Part shown: piece by piece, positions 14,634 through 22,194 of the stretch | How positions within the stretch are numbered: position 1 is the stretch's first letter | Layout: each line of letters begins with the position of its first letter | Source: JBOHHR01 sp050740975 | GTDB lineage: Bacteria; Pseudomonadota; Gammaproteobacteria; JBOHHR01 | Direction of reading: 5' to 3' | Length of the DNA stretch: 22,704 nucleotides | Assembly (NCBI GenBank): GCA_050740975.1 | Contig: JBOIEE010000275.1 | Location: 1 to 22,704 of the forward strand | The notes under the pieces: generated by a model | Databases searched by the model: none | Told to the model about the DNA's origin: nothing | Seen by the model: the letters and a program-made list of their open reading frames with translations, nothing else | Position numbers and translations under genes: made by a program

Positions 14634-16136
14634 TTATAAAAGAAAAGTCGTATCGTCCATCGAATGGGCTGCGGTCGCGCTCGTGCTGTCGACTGTGTCA
14701 TGTACGGTCACCGTTTGGGCTGACTTCGTGATGGTAAAGGAGGAAATCGTTGGGCTTACATCGCTCATGCTGACTACGCTCATCGTGGTCTGGGTCGACA
14801 TCGTCCCGGTGCCCCCAGTAACAGACGTCGTTATTGTAAATGGCACATCGCCCGCCTTTGCAGTCCCCGTAATTACATTCGCCGCCACGGTCCACGTGAT
14901 CGCGGTGAAATTGGGATCTAAGCTGGCGGCCAGTGCCCCTTGAAGATTCGCCGCAGTCGTATTGCTGTCAACCGTGCCGACCTGAGATACCGTTACACCG
15001 CCGATCGTGACGTTGTACGTACTCGCAGCACTGAAATTTAGGATCGATACGGTGCTTACCTGGTGTATCGGCGAGTCGGTGTATTCCTCTGGTCTCAGAA
15101 AGAGTTGCCCGTCTCCACTGCCGTAGGTTTGTGTGGCTTGATGTCCGGCGATATAGGTTTGGCCGCCAGATTTGATGACATGGGTAAGCTCTCCAGAAGT
15201 GTTCAATCGGTTTTTTTTGCTCAGCGCTCCGGTCTCAAGATCGATAATGAGCACAAACATTCCGGCGTTGGTACCGCGAAAACCAACACAGACAACCCGA
15301 GCCCCATCGATGAGGACATCATTTATCGTGTAATTCGTCGTGATGCGTTTGGCCCACAAGACTGTGTGGGTAGTTGGATCGATGCAGACTAGATCCTTGG
15401 CGTCGCGCATATAAACCAGGCGGTTTGCCGAAACATCCATTGCGAAGGTGTTGCCGCCTTGAGGCGTCAGTGTGATCTGCCGCGAATAAACGACACTCTT
15501 GCTTGAGTCGATCTTTGCGTAGAAAGAATTAGTGGGGCTCAGGCTCCGTATCCCGCCGATGAAAATGTCCGAGCCATCATAGATGAGGTCGTAAATCGTT
15601 CCGGCGCCACTGTAGGCATTCAGGGTATCGACGCTCAGATCATCATTTAGCCACAACAGACGGTCCGCAAAGGCCATCAAAATTTGATTATTCGACAAGC
15701 GAACCGCGCGCCGCGGCGCATCGGAAACTGAATCCGAATATTCCCGGTAACGGAGATCAAAGGTGTCTTTGGTCATCCGCCACACAGCAAACCTTTGGGG
15801 TAACATCCCTGGGTTAACTCGGCCAAATAAAATGACATAGCTGCTGGTGGCGGCGAAGCCCATGGGCACCTGGAATACCAGGGGCGTGATCTTGCGCACG
15901 CTCCGCAAGGTTTCCCCGTCGGGGGACAAAAAAGCCACCTCGTATTCAGTGCCGGTCGGGGCCAGCCCCATGTAGAAATAAAGTCCGCTGGAATCGGCAT
16001 CCATGAACATGAAATCATCGGCTTCATCTGAAGTGGTCCCGATGTGTTTCTGTGCCGCCAGCATAATGCTGCGCTCCCCGAGCGGGGACTGCATGAACGC
16101 CCCTAGGGGGCTCTCACGAAAGCTATCGAAGCTCAT
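14634..16136 (-). CDS. Virion fibre/decoration-like beta-propeller protein
   Basis: 500 residues. The N-terminus FDSFRESPLGAFMQSPLGER carries a doubled SPLG tag of the kind found at the start of phage-encoded structural proteins. Residues about 30-350 form repeated beta strands like a PQQ/WD-type propeller (for example FIGGIRSLSPTNSFYAKID, then LVYMRDAKDLVCIDPTTHTV). Residues about 375-460 (SAASTYNVTIGGVTV, TAANLQGALAAS, FTITTSVTGGTGTM) match a beta-sandwich module common in phage tail or fibre proteins. The end is Ser/Thr-rich. No signal peptide. It lies after the capsid gene but beyond a terminator, so it is probably transcribed separately. A likely role is a surface fibre or adhesin on the particle; this is inference. 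Confidence 0.7.
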   Translation of the reverse strand: MSFDSFRESPLGAFMQSPLGERSIMLAAQKHIGTTSDEADDFMFMDADSSGLYFYMGLAPTGTEYEVAFLSPDGETLRSVRKITPLVFQVPMGFAATSSYVILFGRVNPGMLPQRFAVWRMTKDTFDLRYREYSDSVSDAPRRAVRLSNNQILMAFADRLLWLNDDLSVDTLNAYSGAGTIYDLIYDGSDIFIGGIRSLSPTNSFYAKIDSSKSVVYSRQITLTPQGGNTFAMDVSANRLVYMRDAKDLVCIDPTTHTVLWAKRITTNYTINDVLIDGARVVCVGFRGTNAGMFVLIIDLETGALSKKNRLNTSGELTHVIKSGGQTYIAGHQATQTYGSGDGQLFLRPEEYTDSPIHQVSTVSILNFSAASTYNVTIGGVTVSQVGTVDSNTTAANLQGALAASLDPNFTAITWTVAANVITGTAKAGDVPFTITTSVTGGTGTMSTQTTMSVVSMSDVSPTISSFTITKSAQTVTVHDTVDSTSATAAHSMDDTTFLL

Positions 16137-16149
16137 TGCAGAATTGTTG

Positions 16150-16157
16150 CCCCCCCC
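16150..16157 (-). repeat. G8 homopolymer before the fibre-like gene
   Basis: Eight consecutive C on the plus strand (G on the coding strand), 14-21 nt upstream of the ATG at 16136. A matching G8 tract (17413-17420) precedes the capsid gene. It may be a Shine-Dalgarno substitute or slippage-prone tract. Confidence 0.6.
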
Positions 16158-16159
16158 TC

Positions 16160-16200
16160 AAAAAAGGAGCGGCGGCCGAGACTACGGGACCGGCCGCCGC
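16160..16200 (-). terminator. Intrinsic terminator downstream of the capsid gene
   Basis: On the minus strand GCGGCGGCCG (16200-16191) and its exact complement (16178-16169) form a 10-bp all-GC stem with a 12-nt loop, followed by TCC and six Ts (16165-16160). This is a textbook rho-independent terminator, 34 bp after the capsid stop codon. It separates the replication-capsid operon from the fibre-like gene. Confidence 0.88.
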
Positions 16201-16233
16201 GTAAGGTCCAAAGACCAGGACCCGGAAGGAACC

Positions 16234-17379
16234 TTAGCTCGTGGAAAACTTCATAATTTTTATTGCTTCGTAATTGACAACGTCTCCCCCAACACGCCTG
16301 AACGTATAAAAATGAACACGGGGTTTGTTAGTCAATTCGTCTCTCAACATCCGCAGCGGGAACCGGTCGATGACGCTGTAGGCTACTTCGAAATTGCCGA
16401 AGGCGAGCGACAAAGAGTTGGCCACCAGCGCCGGCATGTCCTCGGCTAAGATGACGCGATGACCGAGCAGTAAACTGGGTTCAGAAGCGATAACACTTTG
16501 TTGCCAAAGATAATTATTTTGCCCGTCTTTTAGTTTTCTGACGGCCGCGAGCGTCGAACTGGACATTACCCAAACGGCGCCCGGCAAATAGCCGGACTTG
16601 AGGGAAGCCATCAAGTCGATGAGTTTGTCGCCTGGATTGCTTGCGGCAAAGGCGCCGGCGGCGCCAGACGCAACGTACTGTAGGGTTCCCCAGCTTCTCG
16701 TGTCGTCCCCGGCCGTGCTGAGGGTGTACGTCAAAAAGCCGCGCGGCTTGGTGATCCCGTCGCCGGAGATAAACGCGATGGCTTCCATGCGTCCAAATTT
16801 GTCCCCGATCCGCCGAGTCAGCCAGGCGGCCAGGTCTATTTGGCTATCATCGAGGAGCTTTTGCGTGACGGCAGGGTTTGCGTAACACTCGTGCGCCGGG
16901 ATCCTGATCTTTCCGATCTCGGGCGTTGTGGTTTCGGGGCGGGACACGGTTTCCTCCACCCAAGCCGCTCCTAAATCAGAATGGCTCTCCGGCTCTTCGT
17001 AAGCGTCGCTGGAAATCTGGACAACCCGGCTGATCTGGCGAATGGGCGATGAATTGAAAATGGTTTCCAAAATGCCGCGGCTCAACGGGCTCGGAACGAA
17101 ATATCCCCCGGAGCTGTCATCGCCGACCGACATCGATTTTTCGTGAAATCCGCTGGGATCGCCGCTGCGGATATACAGACGCAAGGCTTTGTTAAGTTCT
17201 GCGCGATCCTCGCCGCCGTAGCCGCCCGTGGGGCCTAAGCCTTGGCGCTGGTGCGCAATCTCGATATCGGAAACCCTGGCCCTCAGCTTATCGATGCTGC
17301 CGTTAATCGCCCCGTCGCGAAGGGTGAGCGTTTCGTGAAATTCTTGCACCAGGGATTGGACCTCGTTAAGTGCTGTCAT
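16234..17379 (-). CDS. HK97-fold phage major capsid protein
   Basis: 381 residues of the HK97 gp5 / TIGR01554 family, which builds icosahedral phage heads. The N-terminal 80 or so residues are polar and helical (LVQEFHETLTLRDG, SIDKLRARVSDIEI), like a scaffolding delta domain. The core starts around GGYFVPSPLSRGILETIFNS (91-110), then WVEETVSRPETTTPEIGKI, PAVTQKLLDDSQIDLAAWLT and FISGDGITKPRGFL (203-216), all hallmarks of the family. The full length is present. The ribosome binding site GAGGAGG precedes the ATG. It is the last gene of the minus-strand operon, followed by a strong terminator. No maturation protease, portal or terminase accompanies it, so assembly would need partners from elsewhere. 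Confidence 0.95.
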   Translation of the reverse strand: MTALNEVQSLVQEFHETLTLRDGAINGSIDKLRARVSDIEIAHQRQGLGPTGGYGGEDRAELNKALRLYIRSGDPSGFHEKSMSVGDDSSGGYFVPSPLSRGILETIFNSSPIRQISRVVQISSDAYEEPESHSDLGAAWVEETVSRPETTTPEIGKIRIPAHECYANPAVTQKLLDDSQIDLAAWLTRRIGDKFGRMEAIAFISGDGITKPRGFLTYTLSTAGDDTRSWGTLQYVASGAAGAFAASNPGDKLIDLMASLKSGYLPGAVWVMSSSTLAAVRKLKDGQNNYLWQQSVIASEPSLLLGHRVILAEDMPALVANSLSLAFGNFEVAYSVIDRFPLRMLRDELTNKPRVHFYTFRRVGGDVVNYEAIKIMKFSTS

Positions 17380-17412
17380 TCTTCAACCTCCTCGGAAAAA
17401 TTAAAATTGGCA

Positions 17413-17420
17413 CCCCCCCC
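17413..17420 (-). repeat. G8 homopolymer in the capsid gene leader
   Basis: Eight C on the plus strand, 34-41 nt upstream of the capsid ATG on the coding strand, followed by an AATT-containing stretch as at the fibre-like gene. The real ribosome binding site GAGGAGG lies between it and the start. Confidence 0.6.
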
Positions 17421-17487
17421 TTAAGGGAAACCACGCGCGCCTCAACATCCCGCTGAAGCGCGCTGGCCCATCCGAGGAGATACACGT

Positions 17488-17799
17488 TCAATTATAGGTC
17501 GTTCCCGGCGGGGTTTGAGGCGGAATATCAGGCATCTCCGGGTCCAACGCGCCGTCGCGGATCATCGCGGCGATCTGCTCCAACACCGTGGCCGCAGCCT
17601 CGGGTCCGAAGTCGCGCACAAGCTTCGATGCTGCCGCCCATATGAAACAGCGAGGCAACATCGATGCAAATTCCGGGAACTTGTGCTCTAGGTTTGCGCC
17701 GACATCGCCGAGAAAGAGGGCGAAAAACTCAGCGGCGCGTTCGGCGTTGTCAAGGTCCATCTTCGCGGGGATCTTTCGATCGACAGGCGCTTTCATCAT
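17488..17799 (-). CDS. Hypothetical small protein upstream of the capsid gene
   Basis: 103 residues with GAGGTG before two adjacent ATG codons (17799 and 17796). It reads MMKAPVDRKIPAKMDLDNAE, then RAAEFFALFLGDVGANLEHKF and EAAATVLEQIAAMIRDGALD, mostly helical with a proline-rich end. Family not recognised. Its start overlaps the stop of the preceding 224-residue frame as ATGA, and 108 bp separate it from the capsid gene. Its place just before the capsid gene would suit a scaffold or assembly helper, but nothing in the sequence proves it. Confidence 0.72.
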   Translation of the reverse strand: MMKAPVDRKIPAKMDLDNAERAAEFFALFLGDVGANLEHKFPEFASMLPRCFIWAAASKLVRDFGPEAAATVLEQIAAMIRDGALDPEMPDIPPQTPPGTTYN

Positions 17800-18470
17800 G
17801 CTTCACCTCTTTTGTGATTTAGGCGCTTGTAACCTCGTTTCCCCACGCATGCCAGCCCGCCGGAGGATGTCCACGCCTGAAAAGCTCGATACGCGGGCCG
17901 TGTGGGTACATGGTGTCGATAAGCGCCCGGAATTCGTCCGGCTTGGCGGAATGGGTGTGGCCCCCGCGCCACATCGCCACCACTGACCGCAAAGGCGTCG
18001 GCCAGGGCCTCGCGTTCGGGGTGACCGCCGCCAGTCGCGGACCAAGTTGATCCGCCACTGGTGAATCTTCCCCCATCTCGCGGCCTTTCCTCAGCGGCTT
18101 CTCTCCGGCGGTTGTTAGCGGCTTCCAGAATGTGCTCCCGCACGGACACCCACTTTTCACTTTTCTCCCGCGCGGCGAGCCCGATCAGCGCGCGCTGAAG
18201 GCCGGTGAGATCCCGCCGGTTCCCGTTCAGATCCCAGGCATATTGAAAAGGGTCGCCTTCGTGGGTGCGGAACTGCGGCTCTATGCCAAGCTCTGTACAG
18301 GCTTTGTAGCGGTTTCGGCCGTCCAGGATCTTCTCGTCGGAGAGCGTAATGGGTTCGCGCAGCCCGTTCGCGCGAATGCTTTCCTTAAGCTCATGGTAGC
18401 GATCCTCGCGCATAAGGGGAAAAAGCTCGGCCGCCTGATGGACCGGGTACTCGGTGGCGCTCCCGTTCAT
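17796..18470 (-). pseudogene. ParB-domain protein fused to a truncated MT-A70 methyltransferase (core deleted, frameshifted)
   Basis: The N-terminal part (residues about 8-115) is a ParB/sulfiredoxin-like domain: HQAAELFPLMREDRYHELKE, ANGLREPITL, ILDGRNRYKACTELGIEP, and LNGNRRDLTGLQRALIG. Such domains head phage ParB-methyltransferase proteins. In the same frame the rest is not protein-like. One frame over (17821-17992) a clear MT-A70 tail appears: HTHSAKPDEFRALIDTMYP, then RIELFRRG and GWHAWGNEV. The methyltransferase core with its DPPW catalytic motif is missing. As read, the product is 224 residues ending at 17796, whose TGA overlaps the next start (ATGA). The start overlaps the DUF3631 stop as ATGA. 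It may still act as a ParB-like DNA-binding protein. Confidence 0.75.
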
Positions 18471-20128
18471 GGCCGCCTCCCCGCCAGCCGTTCGGCCAAC
18501 TGCCGCGCCAACCTTGGATCGGCGATCACGTCCGCGTAGTCCTCCGGGTCCAACTTGGCGAGTAGATTGTCCGGGGTGACCGATAGCCCAGCGCAGGCAT
18601 CATCCAGGATGCGCGCGAGACAGGGATCGACTTCCCCGTTCCCCTGAACACCCCCTTTCTGGATCGGTAGGACGGTAGGATCCTTATGTGGCGTGGGTTT
18701 CGGCGGATCTGGATCGGTAGGCGCCTCATCTTTTCCTACCGATCCGAAATCGCCGAAACCCGCATGGTTATTGAGTCCTACCGTCCTACCGTTCTGATCA
18801 GGGGGTAGATAGCGGTCAAAGACTCTTTTTAAGAGCTTGAGATGGTAGCCACGATCTTTGCCGCCATTTATCCACAACTGCGTTGGCTTGACTTTGAACG
18901 GTTTGAGGATCCCCGCCAGCACGTTCTTGGTTATCGGCTTGCGGCTTCTTCCCCATTCCGGCCAGGGCCTGTCTTCGAGGGTTGCCAGGTGCTCCACAAC
19001 TTCACTCGATGACAGCCGATCCGTCTTCCGTTCCCTGAATAAGTCGCGCAGGTCCGACAACAACAGGACGCCCGCGCTTTCATCCTCCTGATCCCCGAAC
19101 GCAAGCGCCGCTTGCCGCGCCCGTTTCGGCCAGCGTCCACCGGCCAAGTCCGCCAGTGCCAGCAGCGGCCGCCAATTATCGGCCGCCCGGTCGTTAAGAA
19201 TCGCCGGTACCTCGGGATCAGCCTCGGATATCCAAGGATGGTAGTTTTGCACCCAGCGAACGCACTTGCGGCGCAGGGTAAGCCCGTCGAAGCGGTTGAG
19301 CCTCTCGATACGCTCGCCAGGCAGCCGCCGTTGCATCACGATGGTAATCGAGCGGTCAGCCAGCGTAGAGGGCAACTTGCCAATCAGCGCGAGCGCCTTG
19401 GGCGCCCAGGTGGTAAAGCTCTTGGGGTCGTGGTCTTCGCCAACAGGCCGGATGATATACGATCCTCTGCGAGTATGGCCGCAGTTCAGGACACCGCGAA
19501 GCTCTTGATTTTCCGGCAGGAAGGTATCGACCTCATCGATTAGCAAACTCGGCCTATGCTTGTTGATCGCTCGAAACACCGCAGCGCTGGTGATATTGCT
19601 CGCCGGCAGCGGCCGACTGACCAGCTCCGACAGCAGACCCACAACCGTGGTCTTCCCACACCGTTTTTGCGGTGAGGTAAGGGCAAGGATCGGCGTGCAG
19701 TCCCGAAAGTCGCAGGCGTAGGTATGCAGCGCCCACAAGGCGAGCACCTTATCGCCGTGCCGCGGTAAGACTGCATGACGCCGGAACGTGAACGCCAGTT
19801 CGTTGAGCAGGGTTGCACCGTCTACCGCCACTTCCCACGGCTCCGGATCGTCGATGTTCAGATCCTGGCCTTGGCCGCCCTCATCATTGCCGCCGCGCCG
19901 CCGGCGTTCTAGGTTTCGTTCTTCGTCTAGTGCCGTTGGTCTGACACCCATCTTTTCCGCGAGCGGCTTGCGGATCAGGTCATAGTCAATGGGTTTGAGA
20001 TCTGCGAGAAACGGTGGCAGTTCCTCCGCGCCTTTGGAAGCCGAAAACTTCTCCAGAACTTGCGCAATCCATTGCTCAACTTTAGTTTTCTCGTGCCCCT
20101 CGGCCTGGCCTGGCGCCTCCGCGTTCAT
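18467..20128 (-). CDS. DUF3631 P-loop protein, probable replication helicase/ATPase
   Basis: 553 residues from ATG 20128, chosen because it overlaps the upstream stop as ATGA; the frame extends 22 codons further without a start signal. Walker A: LTSPQKRCGKTT with Lys159. Walker B: SLLIDEVDTF (195-199 region). Then GSYIIRPVGED, TWAPKALALIGKLPSTLADR and SITIVMQRRLPGE, the signature of DUF3631, a domain found in plasmid, island and phage replication proteins, often with primases. The C-terminal third holds a winged-helix-like part (KNVLAGILKPFKVKPTQLW) and a low-complexity Pro/Asp linker encoded by a palindromic repeat array. It probably drives replication of the excised element. No primase motif is seen in the protein. 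Confidence 0.85.
   Translation of the reverse strand: MNAEAPGQAEGHEKTKVEQWIAQVLEKFSASKGAEELPPFLADLKPIDYDLIRKPLAEKMGVRPTALDEERNLERRRRGGNDEGGQGQDLNIDDPEPWEVAVDGATLLNELAFTFRRHAVLPRHGDKVLALWALHTYACDFRDCTPILALTSPQKRCGKTTVVGLLSELVSRPLPASNITSAAVFRAINKHRPSLLIDEVDTFLPENQELRGVLNCGHTRRGSYIIRPVGEDHDPKSFTTWAPKALALIGKLPSTLADRSITIVMQRRLPGERIERLNRFDGLTLRRKCVRWVQNYHPWISEADPEVPAILNDRAADNWRPLLALADLAGGRWPKRARQAALAFGDQEDESAGVLLLSDLRDLFRERKTDRLSSSEVVEHLATLEDRPWPEWGRSRKPITKNVLAGILKPFKVKPTQLWINGGKDRGYHLKLLKRVFDRYLPPDQNGRTVGLNNHAGFGDFGSVGKDEAPTDPDPPKPTPHKDPTVLPIQKGGVQGNGEVDPCLARILDDACAGLSVTPDNLLAKLDPEDYADVIADPRLARQLAERLAGRRP
18665..18791. repeat. 127-bp inverted-repeat array of CGGTAGGA octamers
   Basis: Centred on 18728. 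Outer arms: two tandem CGGTAGGA (18665-18680) mirrored exactly by two TCCTACCG (18776-18791). Inner arms: 18695-18721 against 18735-18761, about 23 of 27 paired, including GGATCGGTAGG (18711-18721) and CCTACCGATCC (18735-18745). In total there are five exact octamers and one variant (CGGTAGGC, 18715-18722), three per orientation. It lies within the 3' end of the DUF3631 gene. A further GCCTACCG is at 20797-20804. The pattern resembles iterons of a replication origin or a partition site. Confidence 0.82.
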
Positions 20129-20373
20129 CGCCCACCCCCGGTCATCCGTGTGATGCGCTCCAGGCGCCGCTCGGTCAGCTCCCAGCGCCAGCATTCGGCG
20201 CAGCGATTACCGCATGTGGGGATGGTAGGCGCCCCGCACTCCCGGCACGATAGCGCCGTCGACCCGACCACGATATACTTAGAAAGTCGGTAAACAGTGG
20301 TGTGGGTGCCGGCGTTGTTGTGTAAGCCTGCCCAGGATCGCGCTCCGGGCAGGCGTCTCAATCTTTCTTCCAT
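20125..20373 (-). CDS. Small Cys-rich (zinc-ribbon-like) protein
   Basis: 82 residues, from ATG 20371-20373 with GGGGGAGGA upstream inside the end of the alpA-like gene (3-bp gap). The N-terminal half reads LPGARSWAGLHNNAGTHTTV, then YRLSKYIVVGS. The C-terminal half has CRECGAPTIPTCGNRCAECW, five Cys in two CxxC-like pairs, a probable zinc ribbon, then an Arg-rich helix. The stop overlaps the DUF3631 start as ATGA, so it is co-translated with the replication protein and may be its accessory. Family not recognised. Confidence 0.75.
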   Translation of the reverse strand: MEERLRRLPGARSWAGLHNNAGTHTTVYRLSKYIVVGSTALSCRECGAPTIPTCGNRCAECWRWELTERRLERITRMTGGGR

Positions 20374-20376
20374 GGA

Positions 20377-20589
20377 TCATTCCTCCCCCTTCCCGTTCGA
20401 GATGCGTTTGCGCTCTCGAATGAATGCCTCGATATCCGTGCGCTCGTAGCGCACGCCGCGCCGGGTGTCCGGACTGAGATAGATCGGGGGCGGTCCGTAG
20501 TGCCGGAGGCGCCAGTCTTTCAGGGTGTTGGGGGAGATCCCGAGGAGCTCGCTCGCAGCGAGCGTATTGAGTAGAGAGATTGGTTTCAT
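20377..20589 (-). CDS. AlpA-like / excisionase-type HTH regulator
   Basis: 70 residues: SLLNTLAASELLGISPNTLK, then DWRLRHYGPPPIYLSPDTRR and GVRYERTDIEAFIRERKR. This is the MerR-like winged helix of AlpA and excisionase proteins, small DNA-binding factors that control integrase expression or excision in P4-like satellites and islands. It is the first gene of the minus-strand replication-capsid operon, 243 bp after the integrase stop. No clear ribosome binding site is visible. Position and family suggest control of both integrase and the operon. Confidence 0.88.
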   Translation of the reverse strand: MKPISLLNTLAASELLGISPNTLKDWRLRHYGPPPIYLSPDTRRGVRYERTDIEAFIRERKRISNGKGEE

Positions 20590-20832
20590 ACCACAAGCCT
20601 CGCTAAGCCCGGCGACAAGCCGAACGTTACCGCTCTACCCGATAAAGGGCAGATCTCGCTTGTGGTAGGTGACTTCCATTTCGGCCTCTCCCTGATGGCA
20701 TGAACAACGATTTACAGTCCGAGAACCCCGCGAGCTTCCAGCCCATACGGGTGCCGCCGTCGCTCCGTGCGGTGCGCTCCCTCGGTCCAAACGCGCGCCT
20801 ACCGTCATCGTGCGCCGCCGTAAAGCAGCCAC
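20590..20832. other. Leader region between integrase and alpA-like genes
   Basis: 243 bp without a convincing gene. It should hold the promoter of the alpA-capsid operon. It contains one GCCTACCG octamer (20797-20804) of the type repeated in the DUF3631 gene. No clean -35/-10 pair or terminator is evident. A 65-codon frame reading through it has no start signal or recognisable motif. Confidence 0.45.
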
Positions 20833-22050
20833 TTACGACAGAGGATAGTGGGTGCCCCTAGCGGGTGTCAACGGATATCCTGCGTTGAGCCGCGCCACCG
20901 CCGCCGCTTTATGATCGGGACTCAAGTGTGCATAGCGCAACGTCATTTTGAGATCACTATGGCCGAGCAGCTCGCGCACGGTATTAAGATCCACGCCGGC
21001 CATGACCAGCCGACTTGCGAAATGGTGTCGCAAATCATGCCAGCGAAAGTTATGCAGCGCCGCGGCGCGCCTTAAGGTGGTCCACGCCCGCTTGATGTAC
21101 GTAACCGGAAACACCGCGCAATGAGCGTTCTGTTTCCTCCAGGCCGCCAAGGTGTCCAGCGCCTCATCGTTCAGCGGGATGTGCCGTGCCTTGCCCGATT
21201 TCGCGGAGGCGCCCCGCACCGTCAGCACCCTTCTGCCGAAGTCGATGCTCGCCCACACCAGGCCGAGCAGCTCCGCTTGCCGCAATCCGGTATTCATCGC
21301 GATCAGCACGGCGGGCGTGAGGTAATCGACATAGCGGTGTGCGCGCTCCCGACGCCTAGAATCCCGAGCGGCAAGCGCCGCCCGCAAGCGGTGTTCTTCC
21401 TCCTCTGAGAGATAACGCACGATGCGGTTGTCATCGGTGCGCAGCGGCCGCAGTCCATCCAGCGGATGGCGATCGAGCAGCTTGACCGCAAGCGCGTGTG
21501 AGAGCGCCGCGCGCAGCTCCGCGACGTCGCGATTGATGGTGATCGGCGAGACGCCATCGCGCTTGCGCCGCTGCCGATGCTTGGTGAGATCCCAGACCGT
21601 GATCTGCGGCATAGGCTTGTCCAGGAACTCGGGGAATACCTGTCTAATGCGCGCGATCATCATGTCACCGCGCCGAAACTGCTCTACGTGATGCGCGTAG
21701 ATCTCGTCAAGGAACGTCCCAAGCACCTGTGCGCGTTCCCGCCTTTGCGCCTCCAGGCGCGCCCGGTGCGCCTCCCGCTCGTTGGCCCTGCTTTCCTGAA
21801 TATCCTCCCCGCGCGCCACCCTTCCGCGCAGCGCATCGGCGCTGCGGCGCGCCTGGTAGACCGTGAAATCTTCAACCGGCCCGATGCGGTAGCGGCCCCG
21901 CTTCCCTTCTAGGTAGTACTGCAAGTAATAAGTCTTCTTTCCCGAAGGCTCCACGCGCACCAGCAATCCACGACAATCCCGATCCCGCTGATCATAGGGT
22001 TTCGCGCCTGTCTCCAGGTTGGAAACAACATGATCGCTAAAGCGCAGCAC
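20833..22050 (-). CDS. int: Tyrosine integrase
   Basis: 405-residue site-specific recombinase of the phage/island integrase family with an N-terminal DUF4102-like arm-binding region (VVSNLETGAKPYDQRDRDCR, then GLLVRVEPSGKKTYYLQY). The SAM-like core-binding domain spans about 107-200. All catalytic residues are present: Arg257 (NTGLRQAELLGL), Lys284 or Lys287 in the beta-hairpin, His338 and Arg341 (WHDLRHHFASRL), His364 (LLGHSDLKMTLRYAH) and the nucleophile Tyr373. The start is a GTG at 22050, since an in-frame TGA precedes it directly; GAGGG lies upstream. It sits 240 bp inside attR and should insert the element into tRNA-Ala by recombination in the 50-bp core. Intact, so the element is probably mobile. 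Confidence 0.96.
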   Translation of the reverse strand: MLRFSDHVVSNLETGAKPYDQRDRDCRGLLVRVEPSGKKTYYLQYYLEGKRGRYRIGPVEDFTVYQARRSADALRGRVARGEDIQESRANEREAHRARLEAQRRERAQVLGTFLDEIYAHHVEQFRRGDMMIARIRQVFPEFLDKPMPQITVWDLTKHRQRRKRDGVSPITINRDVAELRAALSHALAVKLLDRHPLDGLRPLRTDDNRIVRYLSEEEEHRLRAALAARDSRRRERAHRYVDYLTPAVLIAMNTGLRQAELLGLVWASIDFGRRVLTVRGASAKSGKARHIPLNDEALDTLAAWRKQNAHCAVFPVTYIKRAWTTLRRAAALHNFRWHDLRHHFASRLVMAGVDLNTVRELLGHSDLKMTLRYAHLSPDHKAAAVARLNAGYPLTPARGTHYPLS

Positions 22051-22120
22051 TCAAACCGACCCTCGCATTGGGCGCATTTGGACGGCCTCACGCCGGATCA
22101 AACACTTAGGAAAACCGCAA

Positions 22121-22139
22121 AAAGACAGTCCAAAGACAG
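22121..22139 (+). promoter_or_regulatory. Candidate integrase arm-type site (right)
   Basis: AAAGACAGTCCAAAGACAG: two AAAGACAG units 11 bp apart, the counterpart of 12781-12798. A third, inverted GTCTTT is at 22163-22168. They lie in the integrase leader, so integrase may also repress its own gene. Confidence 0.6.
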
Positions 22140-22165
22140 TCATGCGCTAACATACCGTACTCGTC

Positions 22166-22194
22166 TTTACATGTCCATAAATATCCCTTATACT
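22166..22194 (+). promoter_or_regulatory. Outward-facing sigma-70 promoter
   Basis: TTTACA (22166-22171) and TATACT (22189-22194) are separated by exactly 17 bp, each one base from consensus. It points out of the element through attR into the flank, with no element gene downstream. Confidence 0.6.

Noticed and set aside
18661..18791. CRISPR-like array in the DUF3631 gene
   Set aside because: The repeats are 8-bp units in mirrored orientation, not regular direct repeats with unique spacers. No CRISPR array is seen anywhere in the window.
20635..20832. 65-residue minus-strand frame between int and alpA
   Set aside because: Composition is Arg/Ala-rich shadow-like, with no start signal; the region is better explained as a leader.
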